From Bordetella parapertussis (GTDB lineage: Bacteria > Pseudomonadota > Gammaproteobacteria > Burkholderiales > SG8-41), in assembly GCA_945870465.1 (NCBI GenBank), contig CAMBSS010000003.1, positions 1-61,094 on the forward strand: DNA of 61,094 nucleotides, given 5' to 3'. The notes beneath the pieces were generated by a model that did no database searches, had not been told where the DNA came from, and saw only the letters and a program-made list of their open reading frames with translations. Both the position numbers and the translations under genes were made by a program. Shown one piece after another: positions 33,822 to 42,509 of the stretch; the stretch's first letter is position 1; each line of letters opens with the position of its first letter.

Positions 33822-34283
33822 TCAACGCGCGGCGGCGCGTTGGGCTTCTTGCAGTTGCGACTGGGCTGCGGCGACCGCGTCTTCGAGTTGCTTCACGCGT
33901 TGCAGGTACGAGTCGTTCAGCCGCGAGCTGGTTGCGCCGCCCTTGGTCGCGATGCCTGTGCGATCGCCTTCCCGTACTTCGCGTCCTGCCTCCAGCGCTT
34001 TTTGCGCGGCCTCCAGGTTTTGTCGCGCCGCCGCGACATCGGGGCTGTTGTTTCCCGGCGGCGGTGCGCCATCCGCGGAGCCTGCCGAACCAGCCGGCGT
34101 CGGCGTGGAAATGTTCAGCGGCGCCAGATTGACCTGCTTGGATTCCTTCGCGCCGGGTTCCGGTTTGTTGCCGTAGACGATTTTGCCGTTCGGCATAACC
34201 GAGCGAAAAACGGCCTGCGCCTGCACCGCCGTCGCCGCCAGCGCGAATGTCAGCAAAAGGAAAATACGTTGGATCAGTCGCAT
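33822..34283 (-). CDS. DUF4124-type exported protein
   Basis: From the ATG at 34283 the product is 153 residues: a signal peptide (LIQRIFLLLTFALAATAVQA), a short DUF4124-like beta domain (VFRSVMPNGKIVYGNKP), a Pro/Gly/Ser-rich linker, and a C-terminal coiled coil (about residues 80-150) rich in Ala, Gln, Glu and Arg. Proteins of this type are common in betaproteobacterial envelopes without a known function. The start at 34283 was chosen because the signal peptide begins there. Confidence 0.82.
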   Translation of the reverse strand: MRLIQRIFLLLTFALAATAVQAQAVFRSVMPNGKIVYGNKPEPGAKESKQVNLAPLNISTPTPAGSAGSADGAPPPGNNSPDVAAARQNLEAAQKALEAGREVREGDRTGIATKGGATSSRLNDSYLQRVKQLEDAVAAAQSQLQEAQRAAAR

Positions 34284-34408
34284 GGGTCGCCTCACGCTCA
34301 GCCTTGATTTTATGGCCATAACAATTTGCAATCTGGCGACGATTGGACAGGCTGTCAAGGGAAATCGTTCCGCTGCCCGCAGTCGTCGAACGGGATAAAA
34401 TAGCCGGC

Positions 34409-37400
34409 ATGTCTACGCCGTCTTTCGTTCACCTGCGCCTGCACAGCGAGTACTCGGTGAGCGACGGCATAGTCCGCCTCGACGATGCCGTTGCCGCGGC
34501 GGTCGCGAACGGCATGCCGGCGTTGGCGCTCACCGACCTTGCCAATGTGTTCGGCATGGTGAAGTTCTACCAGGCCGCGCGCGGCGCGGGCCTGAAGCCG
34601 GTGATTGGCTGCGACGTTTGGCTGGAAAACGAAACCGACCGCGACAAGCCGCACCGCCTGCTGATCCTGTGCCAGTCGCGCGTGGGTTACCGCAATCTGA
34701 GCGAGTTGCTGACGCGCGCCTACCGCGCCAACCAGTACCGCGGGCGTGCCGAACTAAAAAAAGAGTGGTTTGCAGCCCCCGCGGGCGACGGCCTGATCGC
34801 GTTGTCCGGCGCGCACCACGGCGACGTCGGCGCCGCGCTGCTGGCCGGCAATTACAAGCAGGCTGCCGCGGCGGCGCGCGCGTGGTCAAATATTTTTCCG
34901 CAACGTTACTATCTCGAGCTGCAGCGGCCGCAGGCGGTGGGGCAGGTCGAAAGCTGCGTGCAGCAGACGCTGCAAATCGCTTCCGAGTTGAAGTTGCCGG
35001 TGGTGGCGACGCATCCCGTGCAGTTCATCCACGCCGACGATTTCCGCGCGCACGAGGCGCGCGTCTGCATCGCTGAAGGCTACGTGCTCGCCGACCAGCG
35101 CCGCCCGCGGCATTTCGGCGCCGATCAGTATTTCAAGACGCAGGCCGAAATGGCGGAACTGTTCGCCGACGTTCCGCAGGCGCTCGCCAACAGTGTCGAA
35201 ATCGCCAAACGCTGCAACCTGACGCTTGAACTCGGCAAATCGAAACTGCCGGCTTTCCCCACGCCGAACCAGGAAAGTCTCGACGACTATCTGCGCGACC
35301 GCTCGCAGGAAGGCCTGGTGCGCCGTCTCGAACAGCTTTATGCGGATGCCGCGCTGCGCGCTGAGAAGCTGCCTATCTATCAACAAAGGCTCGAATTCGA
35401 AATCAAGACCATTCTGCAAATGGGTTTCGCCGGCTACTTCCTGATCGTCGCCGATTTCATCAACTGGGCGAAGTCGAACGGCGTGCCGGTCGGGCCCGGG
35501 CGCGGCTCGGGCGCTGGTTCGCTGGTTGCTTACTCGCTGGGCATCACCGATCTCGATCCGCTACGCTACAACCTGCTGTTCGAGCGCTTTCTCAATCCCG
35601 AGCGCGTGTCGATGCCCGACTTCGATATCGATTTCTGCCAGGACGGCCGCGACCGCGTGATCGAATACGTGCGGCATAAATACAGCACCGACAGTGTGTC
35701 GCAGATCGTCACCTTCGGCACCATGGCCGCGAAAGCGGTGGTACGCGACGTCGGGCGCGTGCTCGACCTGGGTTACAACTTCTGCGACCAGATCGCCAAG
35801 CTCATCCCGTTCCAGCCCGGGCGACATATCACGCTGCGCCGGCGCACCGATCCGAAAGACGATCAGACGATTTACGCGCGCGAAGTCGAGCCGCTGATCA
35901 ACCAGCGCGAAGCGCAGGAAGAAGAAGTGCGCGAACTGCTCGAATTGGCGGGGCGTCTCGAGGGCATGACGCGCAACGTCGGCATGCACGCGGGCGGCGT
36001 GCTGATCGCGCCGGGCAAGTTGACGGATTTCTGCCCGCTCTACGCGGCGGAAGGCTCGACCAGCGTGGTGTCGCAGTTCGACATGAAAGACGTCGAAGCG
36101 GTGGGGCTGGTGAAGTTCGACTTCCTTGGCCTGACGACGCTGACCATACTCGACTGGACACTGCGCTACATCAAGCGTCTCGACCCGGCGTCGACGGTGG
36201 TGCTGGAATCGATACCGCTCGACGATGTCGAAGCGTATCGGATTTTTTCGACTGCGAAGACCACCGCGGTGTTCCAGTTTGAATCGCGCGGCATGCGCGA
36301 TCTGCTCAAGCAGGCGCGGCCCGACCGTTTCGAGGACATTATCGCGCTGGTTGCGCTGTACCGGCCGGGCCCGATGGACCTGATTCCCGATTTCATTGCG
36401 CGCAAACACGGCAAGCCTTTCGAGTATCCCGACCCGCGCGTGAAGTCGGTGCTCGTGGAAACCTACGGCATCATGGTGTACCAGGAGCAGGTGATGCAGA
36501 TGGCGCAGTTGGTCGGCGACTACAGCCTGGGCGGCGCCGACCTGTTGCGCCGCGCGATGGGCAAAAAGAAGCCCGAGGAAATGGCGCAGCAGCGCAGCAT
36601 TTTCCGCGAGGGCGCCGGCAAGAGCGGGCTCAAAGAAGAGAAGGCCGACGAACTTTTCGACCTGATGGAAAAGTTCGCGGGCTACGGCTTCAACAAGTCG
36701 CACGCCGCCGCGTATGCGCTGGTGGCTTACCAGACCGCGTATTTCAAAGCGCATCACGCCGCCGCGTTCATGGCGGCCAACTTGTCTGCAGCCGCGGACG
36801 ATACCGACAAGGTCAAGCAGTTTTACGAGGATGTGCGCATCAGCGGAATCAAGGTGCTGCCGCCCGACGTCAACCGCGGCGAATACCGTTTCGTGCCGCT
36901 CGACACCACCACCATCAGTTACGGGCTGGGCTCGATCAAGGGTACCGGCGAATCGGCGATCGCGGCCATCGTCGCCGCGCGCGAAAAAAGCGGGCCGTTC
37001 AAGGACCTGTTCGACCTGTGCGAACGCGTCGACAAGCGCATCGTCAACCGGCGCGTGATCGAAGCGCTGATCCGCGGCGGTGCTTTCGATGCGATCGACG
37101 ATCATCGCGCGCGCCTGCTTGCATCGGTCGGTATCGCGTTGGGGGCGGCGGAGCAGGCCGAGCGCAATGCGCAGCAGGTGAGTCTGTTCGGCGGCGCGGA
37201 TGCCGCGGAGCACGCGCGCCCCGCCCTGGTAGAAGCGCCGCGCTGGAACCAGCGCACGCAGCTGAAAGAGGAAAAAGTCGCGCTCGGCTATTACCTTTCA
37301 GGGCATCCATACACGGCGTATCGGGACGAAATCGGACAGTTCGTGCGCACGACGCTCGACCGCCTGACACCGAGCCAGGGTTATGCCAACAGCGCGCCGT

Positions 37401-37915
37401 TGCAGACGATCGCCGGTGTCGTGGAGTCGGTGCGCTTCATGAAAACGCAGCAGTCCCGCATGGCAATCGTTACGTTCAGCGACGGCAACGCCACGCAGGA
37501 AGTGGTCATTTACGGCGAGACATTCGATCAGTACCGCAACATCATCGTCGAGGACGCGGTGCTGGTGCTGGAAGTGAAAGTGCGCAATATCACGCGCAGC
37601 GGCGGCGGTGACGAGCCGGAAACGTCGTTTACCCGCATCTCTGCGGAAAAAGTCTACGATCTTAGCGCCGCGCGCAACAAATTCGCACGCGGCGTGCGTC
37701 TCACGTGCAATGGCCAGTCGTCGGCGCAAAAACTGAAGGAATTGCTGGGCCCATATCGCAACGGCCCGTGCCCGGTCTCGATCGTTTATCACAACCGCAC
37801 GGCGAGCTGCGAAATCGAGCTGGGCGAAGACTGGCGCATCAGCCTGCACGACAACCTGCTACAGTCCCTGTCGGCGTGGCTGACAGAACCCAACGTCACG
37901 ATAGTCTATAACTAG
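34409..37915 (+). CDS. dnaE: DNA polymerase III alpha subunit
   Basis: At 1168 residues it has normal DnaE length. The N-terminal PHP domain begins FVHLRLHSEYSVSDG. The polymerase core carries the catalytic Asp pair in PDFDIDFCQDGRD, with GRGSGAGSLVAYSLGI just before. The HhH, OB-fold and tau-binding C-terminal regions follow. It replicates the chromosome. The start at 34409 matches other betaproteobacterial DnaE proteins (MSTPSFVHLRLHSE); the upstream in-frame codon at 34343 was rejected because no homology lies there. Confidence 0.97.
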   Translation: MSTPSFVHLRLHSEYSVSDGIVRLDDAVAAAVANGMPALALTDLANVFGMVKFYQAARGAGLKPVIGCDVWLENETDRDKPHRLLILCQSRVGYRNLSELLTRAYRANQYRGRAELKKEWFAAPAGDGLIALSGAHHGDVGAALLAGNYKQAAAAARAWSNIFPQRYYLELQRPQAVGQVESCVQQTLQIASELKLPVVATHPVQFIHADDFRAHEARVCIAEGYVLADQRRPRHFGADQYFKTQAEMAELFADVPQALANSVEIAKRCNLTLELGKSKLPAFPTPNQESLDDYLRDRSQEGLVRRLEQLYADAALRAEKLPIYQQRLEFEIKTILQMGFAGYFLIVADFINWAKSNGVPVGPGRGSGAGSLVAYSLGITDLDPLRYNLLFERFLNPERVSMPDFDIDFCQDGRDRVIEYVRHKYSTDSVSQIVTFGTMAAKAVVRDVGRVLDLGYNFCDQIAKLIPFQPGRHITLRRRTDPKDDQTIYAREVEPLINQREAQEEEVRELLELAGRLEGMTRNVGMHAGGVLIAPGKLTDFCPLYAAEGSTSVVSQFDMKDVEAVGLVKFDFLGLTTLTILDWTLRYIKRLDPASTVVLESIPLDDVEAYRIFSTAKTTAVFQFESRGMRDLLKQARPDRFEDIIALVALYRPGPMDLIPDFIARKHGKPFEYPDPRVKSVLVETYGIMVYQEQVMQMAQLVGDYSLGGADLLRRAMGKKKPEEMAQQRSIFREGAGKSGLKEEKADELFDLMEKFAGYGFNKSHAAAYALVAYQTAYFKAHHAAAFMAANLSAAADDTDKVKQFYEDVRISGIKVLPPDVNRGEYRFVPLDTTTISYGLGSIKGTGESAIAAIVAAREKSGPFKDLFDLCERVDKRIVNRRVIEALIRGGAFDAIDDHRARLLASVGIALGAAEQAERNAQQVSLFGGADAAEHARPALVEAPRWNQRTQLKEEKVALGYYLSGHPYTAYRDEIGQFVRTTLDRLTPSQGYANSAPLQTIAGVVESVRFMKTQQSRMAIVTFSDGNATQEVVIYGETFDQYRNIIVEDAVLVLEVKVRNITRSGGGDEPETSFTRISAEKVYDLSAARNKFARGVRLTCNGQSSAQKLKELLGPYRNGPCPVSIVYHNRTASCEIELGEDWRISLHDNLLQSLSAWLTEPNVTIVYN

Positions 37916-37960
37916 GATTGAGGATTGAGTCTTAAATCCTCGCTCCTCGCTCCTCAATCC
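37914..37960. repeat. Tandem-unit hairpin element H
   Basis: Purine arm 37914-37930 (GGATTGA twice). Pyrimidine arm 37936-37960 (GCTCCTC repeated, ending CAATCCT). Unit length is 7 bp and the loop about 5. The element begins inside the dnaE stop codon and lies between convergent dnaE and GST genes. Confidence 0.82.
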
Positions 37961-37965
37961 TGCCT

Positions 37966-38577
37966 TTAAGCGCTTGGCATTGTCGCTTTCATCGAAGGGC
38001 GCGCGGCGAACTTTTCGAACCAGCGCGCGAGCGCGGGCCGGTTCTTGCGCCAGTCGTCGTCGCCGTAACGGAAATCCAGCCAGCCCAGCGCGCAGGCGAC
38101 GGTGATGTTGCCGATGGCCGGCTCGCCATCAAGCGTGGCGGCTTCGCGTTCCAGCAGGTCGAGCCCGCCGCGCCACTTGGTTTTCTGGCCTTCTACCCAG
38201 CCTGTCCACTGGAACTCCTTGGGACGCACGGCCATTTCATAGCGGCACAGGATGCCGGCATCGAGGATGCCGTCACCGGTCGCCTGCAACTTGAGCGCGG
38301 TCCAGCGCGCGGGGCCGGCAGCCGGAAACAGCTTGCGGCCCGCATGCAGGCTGTCGAGGTATTCGCAGATGACGGGCGAATCGAATACCGCGGCGCCGTC
38401 ATCAAGCAGCAGCGCAGGGATTTTTTTCAGCGGGTTGGCCTGCGCCAGGCTCGCGTTTTCCTGCACCGGCGATACCATGGTGGTGATTTCCTCGATTTTT
38501 CCGTCCAGACCCGTTTCGCGCGCAAACACGCGCACTTTGCGCACGAACGGCGATGCATTATTAAAAAATAGTTTCAC
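37966..38577 (-). CDS. Glutathione S-transferase
   Basis: Starting at GTG 38577 gives 203 residues. GGGGAG upstream and the thioredoxin-like N-terminus (KLFFNNASPFVRKVRVFARE) fit exactly there; the longer open frame adds 40 residues with no homology. The catalytic Ser is probably in NASPFV, and DSPVICEYLD is the conserved glutathione-contacting segment. The C-terminal helical domain includes ITVACALGWLDFRYGDDDWR. It conjugates glutathione to electrophiles or isomerises substrates. Confidence 0.9.
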   Translation of the reverse strand: MKLFFNNASPFVRKVRVFARETGLDGKIEEITTMVSPVQENASLAQANPLKKIPALLLDDGAAVFDSPVICEYLDSLHAGRKLFPAAGPARWTALKLQATGDGILDAGILCRYEMAVRPKEFQWTGWVEGQKTKWRGGLDLLEREAATLDGEPAIGNITVACALGWLDFRYGDDDWRKNRPALARWFEKFAARPSMKATMPSA

Positions 38578-38644
38578 GGTGCTCCCCGCTGGTTGAGTAA
38601 TTGAAATGTGCCCGCGTGGCCAAGACCGTGTCGTGGGCAGCCCA

Positions 38645-38932
38645 TTATACGGTCGGCAGGGTATCGAAGCGCTCGAAGCTGCCGTGCGCGTCCGCAACCG
38701 TGACGTCGGTCACCGTTGCATGCTGTGGCCCGCGTCGCGCGCGTTCTATCATGGCGTGGACTGCCTCGGACGTGCCGGCGAGCACCGCTTCGACGCTGCC
38801 GCCGTGGCGATTGCGCACCCAGCCGGTGACATGCAGGTCGTGCGCAGTGCGGCTCATGAAGTGCCGGTAGCCCACGCCCTGCACGCAGCCGGTGACGACG
38901 AGGTGTTTGACGATAGTCGTGGATGGCGTCAT
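38645..38932 (-). CDS. acyP: Acylphosphatase
   Basis: The 95-residue protein has the acylphosphatase motifs GCVQGVGYRHF with catalytic Arg23 and GWVRNRHGGSVEA with Asn41, both at the expected spacing. It hydrolyses acyl phosphates such as acetyl phosphate and 1,3-bisphosphoglycerate. It lies upstream of the GST gene on the same strand, with about 67 bp between. Confidence 0.93.
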   Translation of the reverse strand: MTPSTTIVKHLVVTGCVQGVGYRHFMSRTAHDLHVTGWVRNRHGGSVEAVLAGTSEAVHAMIERARRGPQHATVTDVTVADAHGSFERFDTLPTV

Positions 38933-39006
38933 GGCTGCCGGTGAAAATCCAGCGGGAGGTCTAGAATAGCAGCACGCAGTGATTTTAATGCCATGAGGGG
39001 AAATTT

Positions 39007-39447
39007 ATGAAACACATTTTACGCGCTCTGACATGCGCCGCTTTATTGTCCACGCCGGGCTTGCTGCCGGCATTGGCGGCCGACACCGCGCCGGGCGCCG
39101 CGGTCAAATACAAGGTCATATTCCAGGTCAGCGACAACGACCCGGCGAAATGGAACCTCGCGCTCAACAACGTGCGCAATATTCAGCAGGACCTTGGCAA
39201 GGACAGCGTCGAAATCGAAGTCGTAACCTACGGCCCAGGGCTCAACATGTTGAAGCTCGACTCGGCGGTATCGGCGCGTGTCGGTGACGCGCTCGGCCAG
39301 GGCGTCAAGATCATGGCGTGCGAAAACACCATGACCAATACCAAGGTGAGCAAGGCCGACATGCTGCCCAACATCGGATATATCAAAGCTGGCGTGGTCG
39401 AGTTGATGGTCAAACAGCAGCAGGGCTGGTCGTACATTCGCCCTTAG
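39007..39447 (+). CDS. DsrE-like exported protein
   Basis: The 146-residue product has a signal peptide (RALTCAALLSTPGLLPALA) and a DsrE/DsrF-type alpha/beta domain (VIFQVSDNDPAKWNLALNN, VTYGPGLNML, GVKIMACENTM). The Cys in MACENTM sits where sulfur-relay proteins have theirs, which suggests periplasmic thiol or sulfur chemistry, but exported members have no established role. A purine-rich GAGGGGA precedes the ATG. Confidence 0.85.
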   Translation: MKHILRALTCAALLSTPGLLPALAADTAPGAAVKYKVIFQVSDNDPAKWNLALNNVRNIQQDLGKDSVEIEVVTYGPGLNMLKLDSAVSARVGDALGQGVKIMACENTMTNTKVSKADMLPNIGYIKAGVVELMVKQQQGWSYIRP

Positions 39448-39448
39448 T

Positions 39449-41089
39449 TCAGGCGGCAGCACCAATGTTCTGCGCGCGCATCAGCGCCGCGGCACGATCG
39501 GGCAGCAGATCGGCGCCCAGCATATCGAGCAGGCCCGATTGCCGGATCATCGACGCCGGCTGTTGGTGCGCGCCACATACCAGCAGGTTAAGGCCGCGCG
39601 CCTGCAGTTCGTAGCGTACCATTTCCAGCGTGTGGGTCGCCGTGGAATCCATGTAGATCACGTGGCTCAGATCGAGGACCAAGGTCTTGAGTCCGTGGTC
39701 ATGGGCGCGCGACAACACTTCCAGCGTGTCCGCGGCGCCAAAGAACAGTGCGCCACTCGCTTCGTAGACCACAACGCCGGCAATAACCCTGTCATTTTCA
39801 CCATGCCGTACGCGTGCCACCACGGTGACCTGCGCCATGCGCCGGACCAGCAGCAATGACGCCCACAGGATGCCGACCTGCACGGCTATCGTCAGGTCGA
39901 ACACCACCGTCAGTATGAAAGTCGACAGCAATGTCGCGGTGCGGCCCGGCGAATAACGCGGCATGGTTTTGAATTCGCTCCAGTCGCCCATGCGCACCGC
40001 CACCATGATGAGAATGGCTGACATACAGGCGAGCGGAATGTATTTCGCCAGCGGCGCGGCAACGAGAACTATCAGCAACAAGACCAGCGCGTGAATCATG
40101 CCGGCAATGGGCGTGCGCCCGCCGTTGCGGATGTTGACGCTGGTGCGCGCGATGGCGCCGGTGGCGGGGATGCCGCCGAAAAACGGCGTCACGATATTGG
40201 CGATGCCCTGCGCGATCAGTTCCTGGTTCGCGTCGTGCTTGTCCTTGATCATGCCGTCGGCGACCACCGCGCACAGCAGCGATTCAATCGCGCCAAGCAG
40301 CGCAATGGTGATGGCCGGCACGATCAGGTAGCGCAGGTGATCGAGGCTCAGGTCAGGCGCCTTGAATTGTGGCAGGGTCTGCGGGATGCCGCCGAACTTG
40401 CTGCCGATGGTTTCGATCGGCAGGTTGAACAACGCCGCAGCGAGTCCGCCGAGCAGCAGCACCACAACGGGACCGGGCACGCGCTTGCCCCACCTGTTGG
40501 GCCACGAAGCAATCAGCAGCAGCGATGCGGAAGCGACCGCCAGCGTTTGCCAGCTCGCGGTGTGCAACGCCGAGCCGAGCGCGCGAATCTGCGCAAAGAA
40601 CTCGGCAGGCAAAGGCCCGGTTTCGAGTCCGAGGAAATCCTTGATCTGCGACAGGAAGATCAGGACCGCGATGCCGTTGGTGAAGCCGATGATGACCGGC
40701 AGCGGGATGAACTTGATGAGCACACCCAGTCGCAACACGCCCATCGCGAGCAGGATGCAGCCGGCCATGAACGTGCAGATCAGGAGGTTGGCCAGCCCGT
40801 ACTGGACCACGATCCCGTAGACGATAACGATGAATGCGCCGGTGGGGCCGCCGATCTGCACGCGCGAGCCGCCGAGTGCGGAAATAATGAAGCCGGCGAT
40901 GATGGCGGTGAAGATGCCGGCTTCGGGCTTGACGCCGGAGGCGATTGCGAACGCCATCGCCAGCGGCAGTGCGACGATGCCGACGGTAATACCGGCCAGC
41001 AGGTCGGCGATGAAGATTTCGCGGTTGTAGCCCCTCAGGCAATCAATCAGCTTGGGCCGGAACGCGAAATGGCGCGAGAACGTGATCAT
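39449..41089 (-). CDS. SulP family anion transporter with STAS domain
   Basis: The 546-residue protein has a membrane domain of 10-14 helices with the SulP pattern (GGSRVQIGGPTGAFIVIVYG, GFTNGIAVLIFLSQ, PATGAIARTSVNIRNGGRTP). A C-terminal STAS domain from about residue 430 has VLDLSHVIYMDSTATHTLE. Family members move sulfate, bicarbonate, dicarboxylates or oxalate. No carbonic anhydrase or sulfate-assimilation gene is adjacent, so the anion remains open. Its stop is 2 bp from the convergent DsrE-like gene. Confidence 0.92.
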   Translation of the reverse strand: MITFSRHFAFRPKLIDCLRGYNREIFIADLLAGITVGIVALPLAMAFAIASGVKPEAGIFTAIIAGFIISALGGSRVQIGGPTGAFIVIVYGIVVQYGLANLLICTFMAGCILLAMGVLRLGVLIKFIPLPVIIGFTNGIAVLIFLSQIKDFLGLETGPLPAEFFAQIRALGSALHTASWQTLAVASASLLLIASWPNRWGKRVPGPVVVLLLGGLAAALFNLPIETIGSKFGGIPQTLPQFKAPDLSLDHLRYLIVPAITIALLGAIESLLCAVVADGMIKDKHDANQELIAQGIANIVTPFFGGIPATGAIARTSVNIRNGGRTPIAGMIHALVLLLIVLVAAPLAKYIPLACMSAILIMVAVRMGDWSEFKTMPRYSPGRTATLLSTFILTVVFDLTIAVQVGILWASLLLVRRMAQVTVVARVRHGENDRVIAGVVVYEASGALFFGAADTLEVLSRAHDHGLKTLVLDLSHVIYMDSTATHTLEMVRYELQARGLNLLVCGAHQQPASMIRQSGLLDMLGADLLPDRAAALMRAQNIGAAA

Positions 41090-41140
41090 CGGTTGCCTAC
41101 GTTATGCGAAGCGCACTGACTGAAGATAGTGCAAAAACAT

Positions 41141-41277
41141 TGAACCGCAAAGGACGCCAAGCAAAGCAGGAAAGCCGCGAGGAACAGAATCTCAATCTCC
41201 CCGCGAGTATTCTGATTCACGAAATACTTTTTTTTACCTTCGCGTCCTTCGCGTCCTTTGCGTCCTTCGCGGTTCAA
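41141..41277. repeat. Tandem-unit hairpin element I
   Basis: Pyrimidine arm 41237-41276 is the 9-bp unit CGCGTCCTT repeated four times and ends CGCGGTTC. Purine arm 41141-41182 starts GAACCGCAAAGGACGCC and then becomes irregular. The spacer is about 55 bp. It lies between the enolase-family gene stop and the SulP start, both on minus. Confidence 0.8.
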
Positions 41278-41303
41278 GATTGCCGTTTGGTTTGTTGTGT
41301 AAT

Positions 41304-42410
41304 TCAAGCGACCCGGTACTTCTTGATCATCTTCTGATCGAGCACGATGCCGAGTCCCGGCGCGTCGCTTACGGTGGCGAAGCCGTTCTTGATGGCAGGA
41401 CGGTTGAGCCACATCTTTTGCCACACCGGGTCGCGGTCGGGGTCGGCGAAGCATTCGAGGTAAGTGCCGTGCGGCACGGCGGCGAGCAGATGTTGCGCGA
41501 CCTGCGCTTCTTCGTGGTGCGCCATGCGCACGCTGGCCGTGTAGCAGAGCGCCGCGGCGCGCTTCCAGTCGGTGATGCCGCCGCCTTCGGAAACGTCGAA
41601 GTTGACGTAGTCCACCGCGCCGCCATCGACCAGACGGCGCACGCCCTGGCTGGTGATTTCGCATTGGCCGGCGTTGACCGGTATGCGCGTCGACTGGCGC
41701 ACGCGCGCCATCAGCGCGACGTCGTCGTGCCAATGACAGGGTTCTTCGAACCACGTGATGTTGAGCGGCTCGATCAGGTGCGAGAATTTGATCGCGTCCT
41801 GCACGTTCCAGCCGCGATTGGCGTCGACGACGATGATGAAGTCGTCGCCCACCGCTTTGCGCGCGGCCTGCACTCGCTTGAAGTCCTGTTCCGGCGTGAG
41901 CCCGCCGACCTTGAATTTGCATCCGGCCATGCCGGCCTTGCGATAACTTTCGATTTCGCGGCCGTAATCGGCGAGCGTCTTGCCATCGACGTAGTAGCCG
42001 CCGATGGAAATAATCGGCAATTTATTGCGGTAGCCTCCGAGCAGTTGCCGGACGCTTTTGCCCAGCGCCTTGCCGTGCAGGTCCCACACCGCGCAGTCGA
42101 TGCACGAGATGGCCTCGAGCAGGTTCTTGCGGTCGCCGCTGGTGTGCGTCAGCGCGAACATCTTTTCCCACAGCCGCTCGATCGCGAATATGTCTTCGCC
42201 GATGGCGAGCGGAGCGAGCAGTTTCTTGATCATGCGCACGATTTCAGCGCCGTGCGCGCGGTTGTCGCCGTTATACACTTCGCTCACCAATCCGCCTGCG
42301 TAAATGCGCGTGACGACGGTGCAGCGCTTCTTCACGTCGTAGGTGCTGCCACCGAAGTTTTTCTTCAGCGGAATCGAGATGGCGACGGCTTCGACTTTGT
42401 CGATACGCAT
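41304..42410 (-). CDS. Mandelate racemase / muconate lactonizing enzyme family protein
   Basis: From the ATG at 42410 the product is 368 residues. The N-terminal cap domain begins MRIDKVEAVAISIPLKKNFG. The barrel has the KxK catalytic lysines in GCKFKVGG, metal ligands in VVDANRGW and TWFEEPCHW, and the third acidic region at NAGQCEITSQ. Likely reactions are acid-sugar dehydration or racemisation of 2-hydroxy acids or dipeptides. The frame stays open into element J, but homology begins at MRIDKVEA. Confidence 0.9.
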   Translation of the reverse strand: MRIDKVEAVAISIPLKKNFGGSTYDVKKRCTVVTRIYAGGLVSEVYNGDNRAHGAEIVRMIKKLLAPLAIGEDIFAIERLWEKMFALTHTSGDRKNLLEAISCIDCAVWDLHGKALGKSVRQLLGGYRNKLPIISIGGYYVDGKTLADYGREIESYRKAGMAGCKFKVGGLTPEQDFKRVQAARKAVGDDFIIVVDANRGWNVQDAIKFSHLIEPLNITWFEEPCHWHDDVALMARVRQSTRIPVNAGQCEITSQGVRRLVDGGAVDYVNFDVSEGGGITDWKRAAALCYTASVRMAHHEEAQVAQHLLAAVPHGTYLECFADPDRDPVWQKMWLNRPAIKNGFATVSDAPGLGIVLDQKMIKKYRVA

Positions 42411-42421
42411 TTGAAAATTCC

Positions 42422-42507
42422 GTGAGGAGTGAGGGGTAAGGAGTGAGGAGCAAGCAGCGGGCCGGTTGTGAGTCTTCCGCCTCATCCCTCTCGCCTCACG
42501 CCTCTCG
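42422..42507. repeat. Tandem-unit hairpin element J
   Basis: Purine arm 42422-42450 (GTGAGGAGTGAGGGG, AAGGAGTGAGGAG; unit 7-8 bp). Pyrimidine arm 42478-42507 (CCTCATCCCTCTCG, CCTCACGCCTCTCG). It spans the metG stop to the enolase-family gene start on the minus strand. Confidence 0.82.
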
Positions 42508-42509
42508 AA

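Noticed and set aside
35561..37213. 550-codon open frame antisense to dnaE
   Set aside because: Shadow of dnaE codon bias; no domain, no ribosome-binding site.
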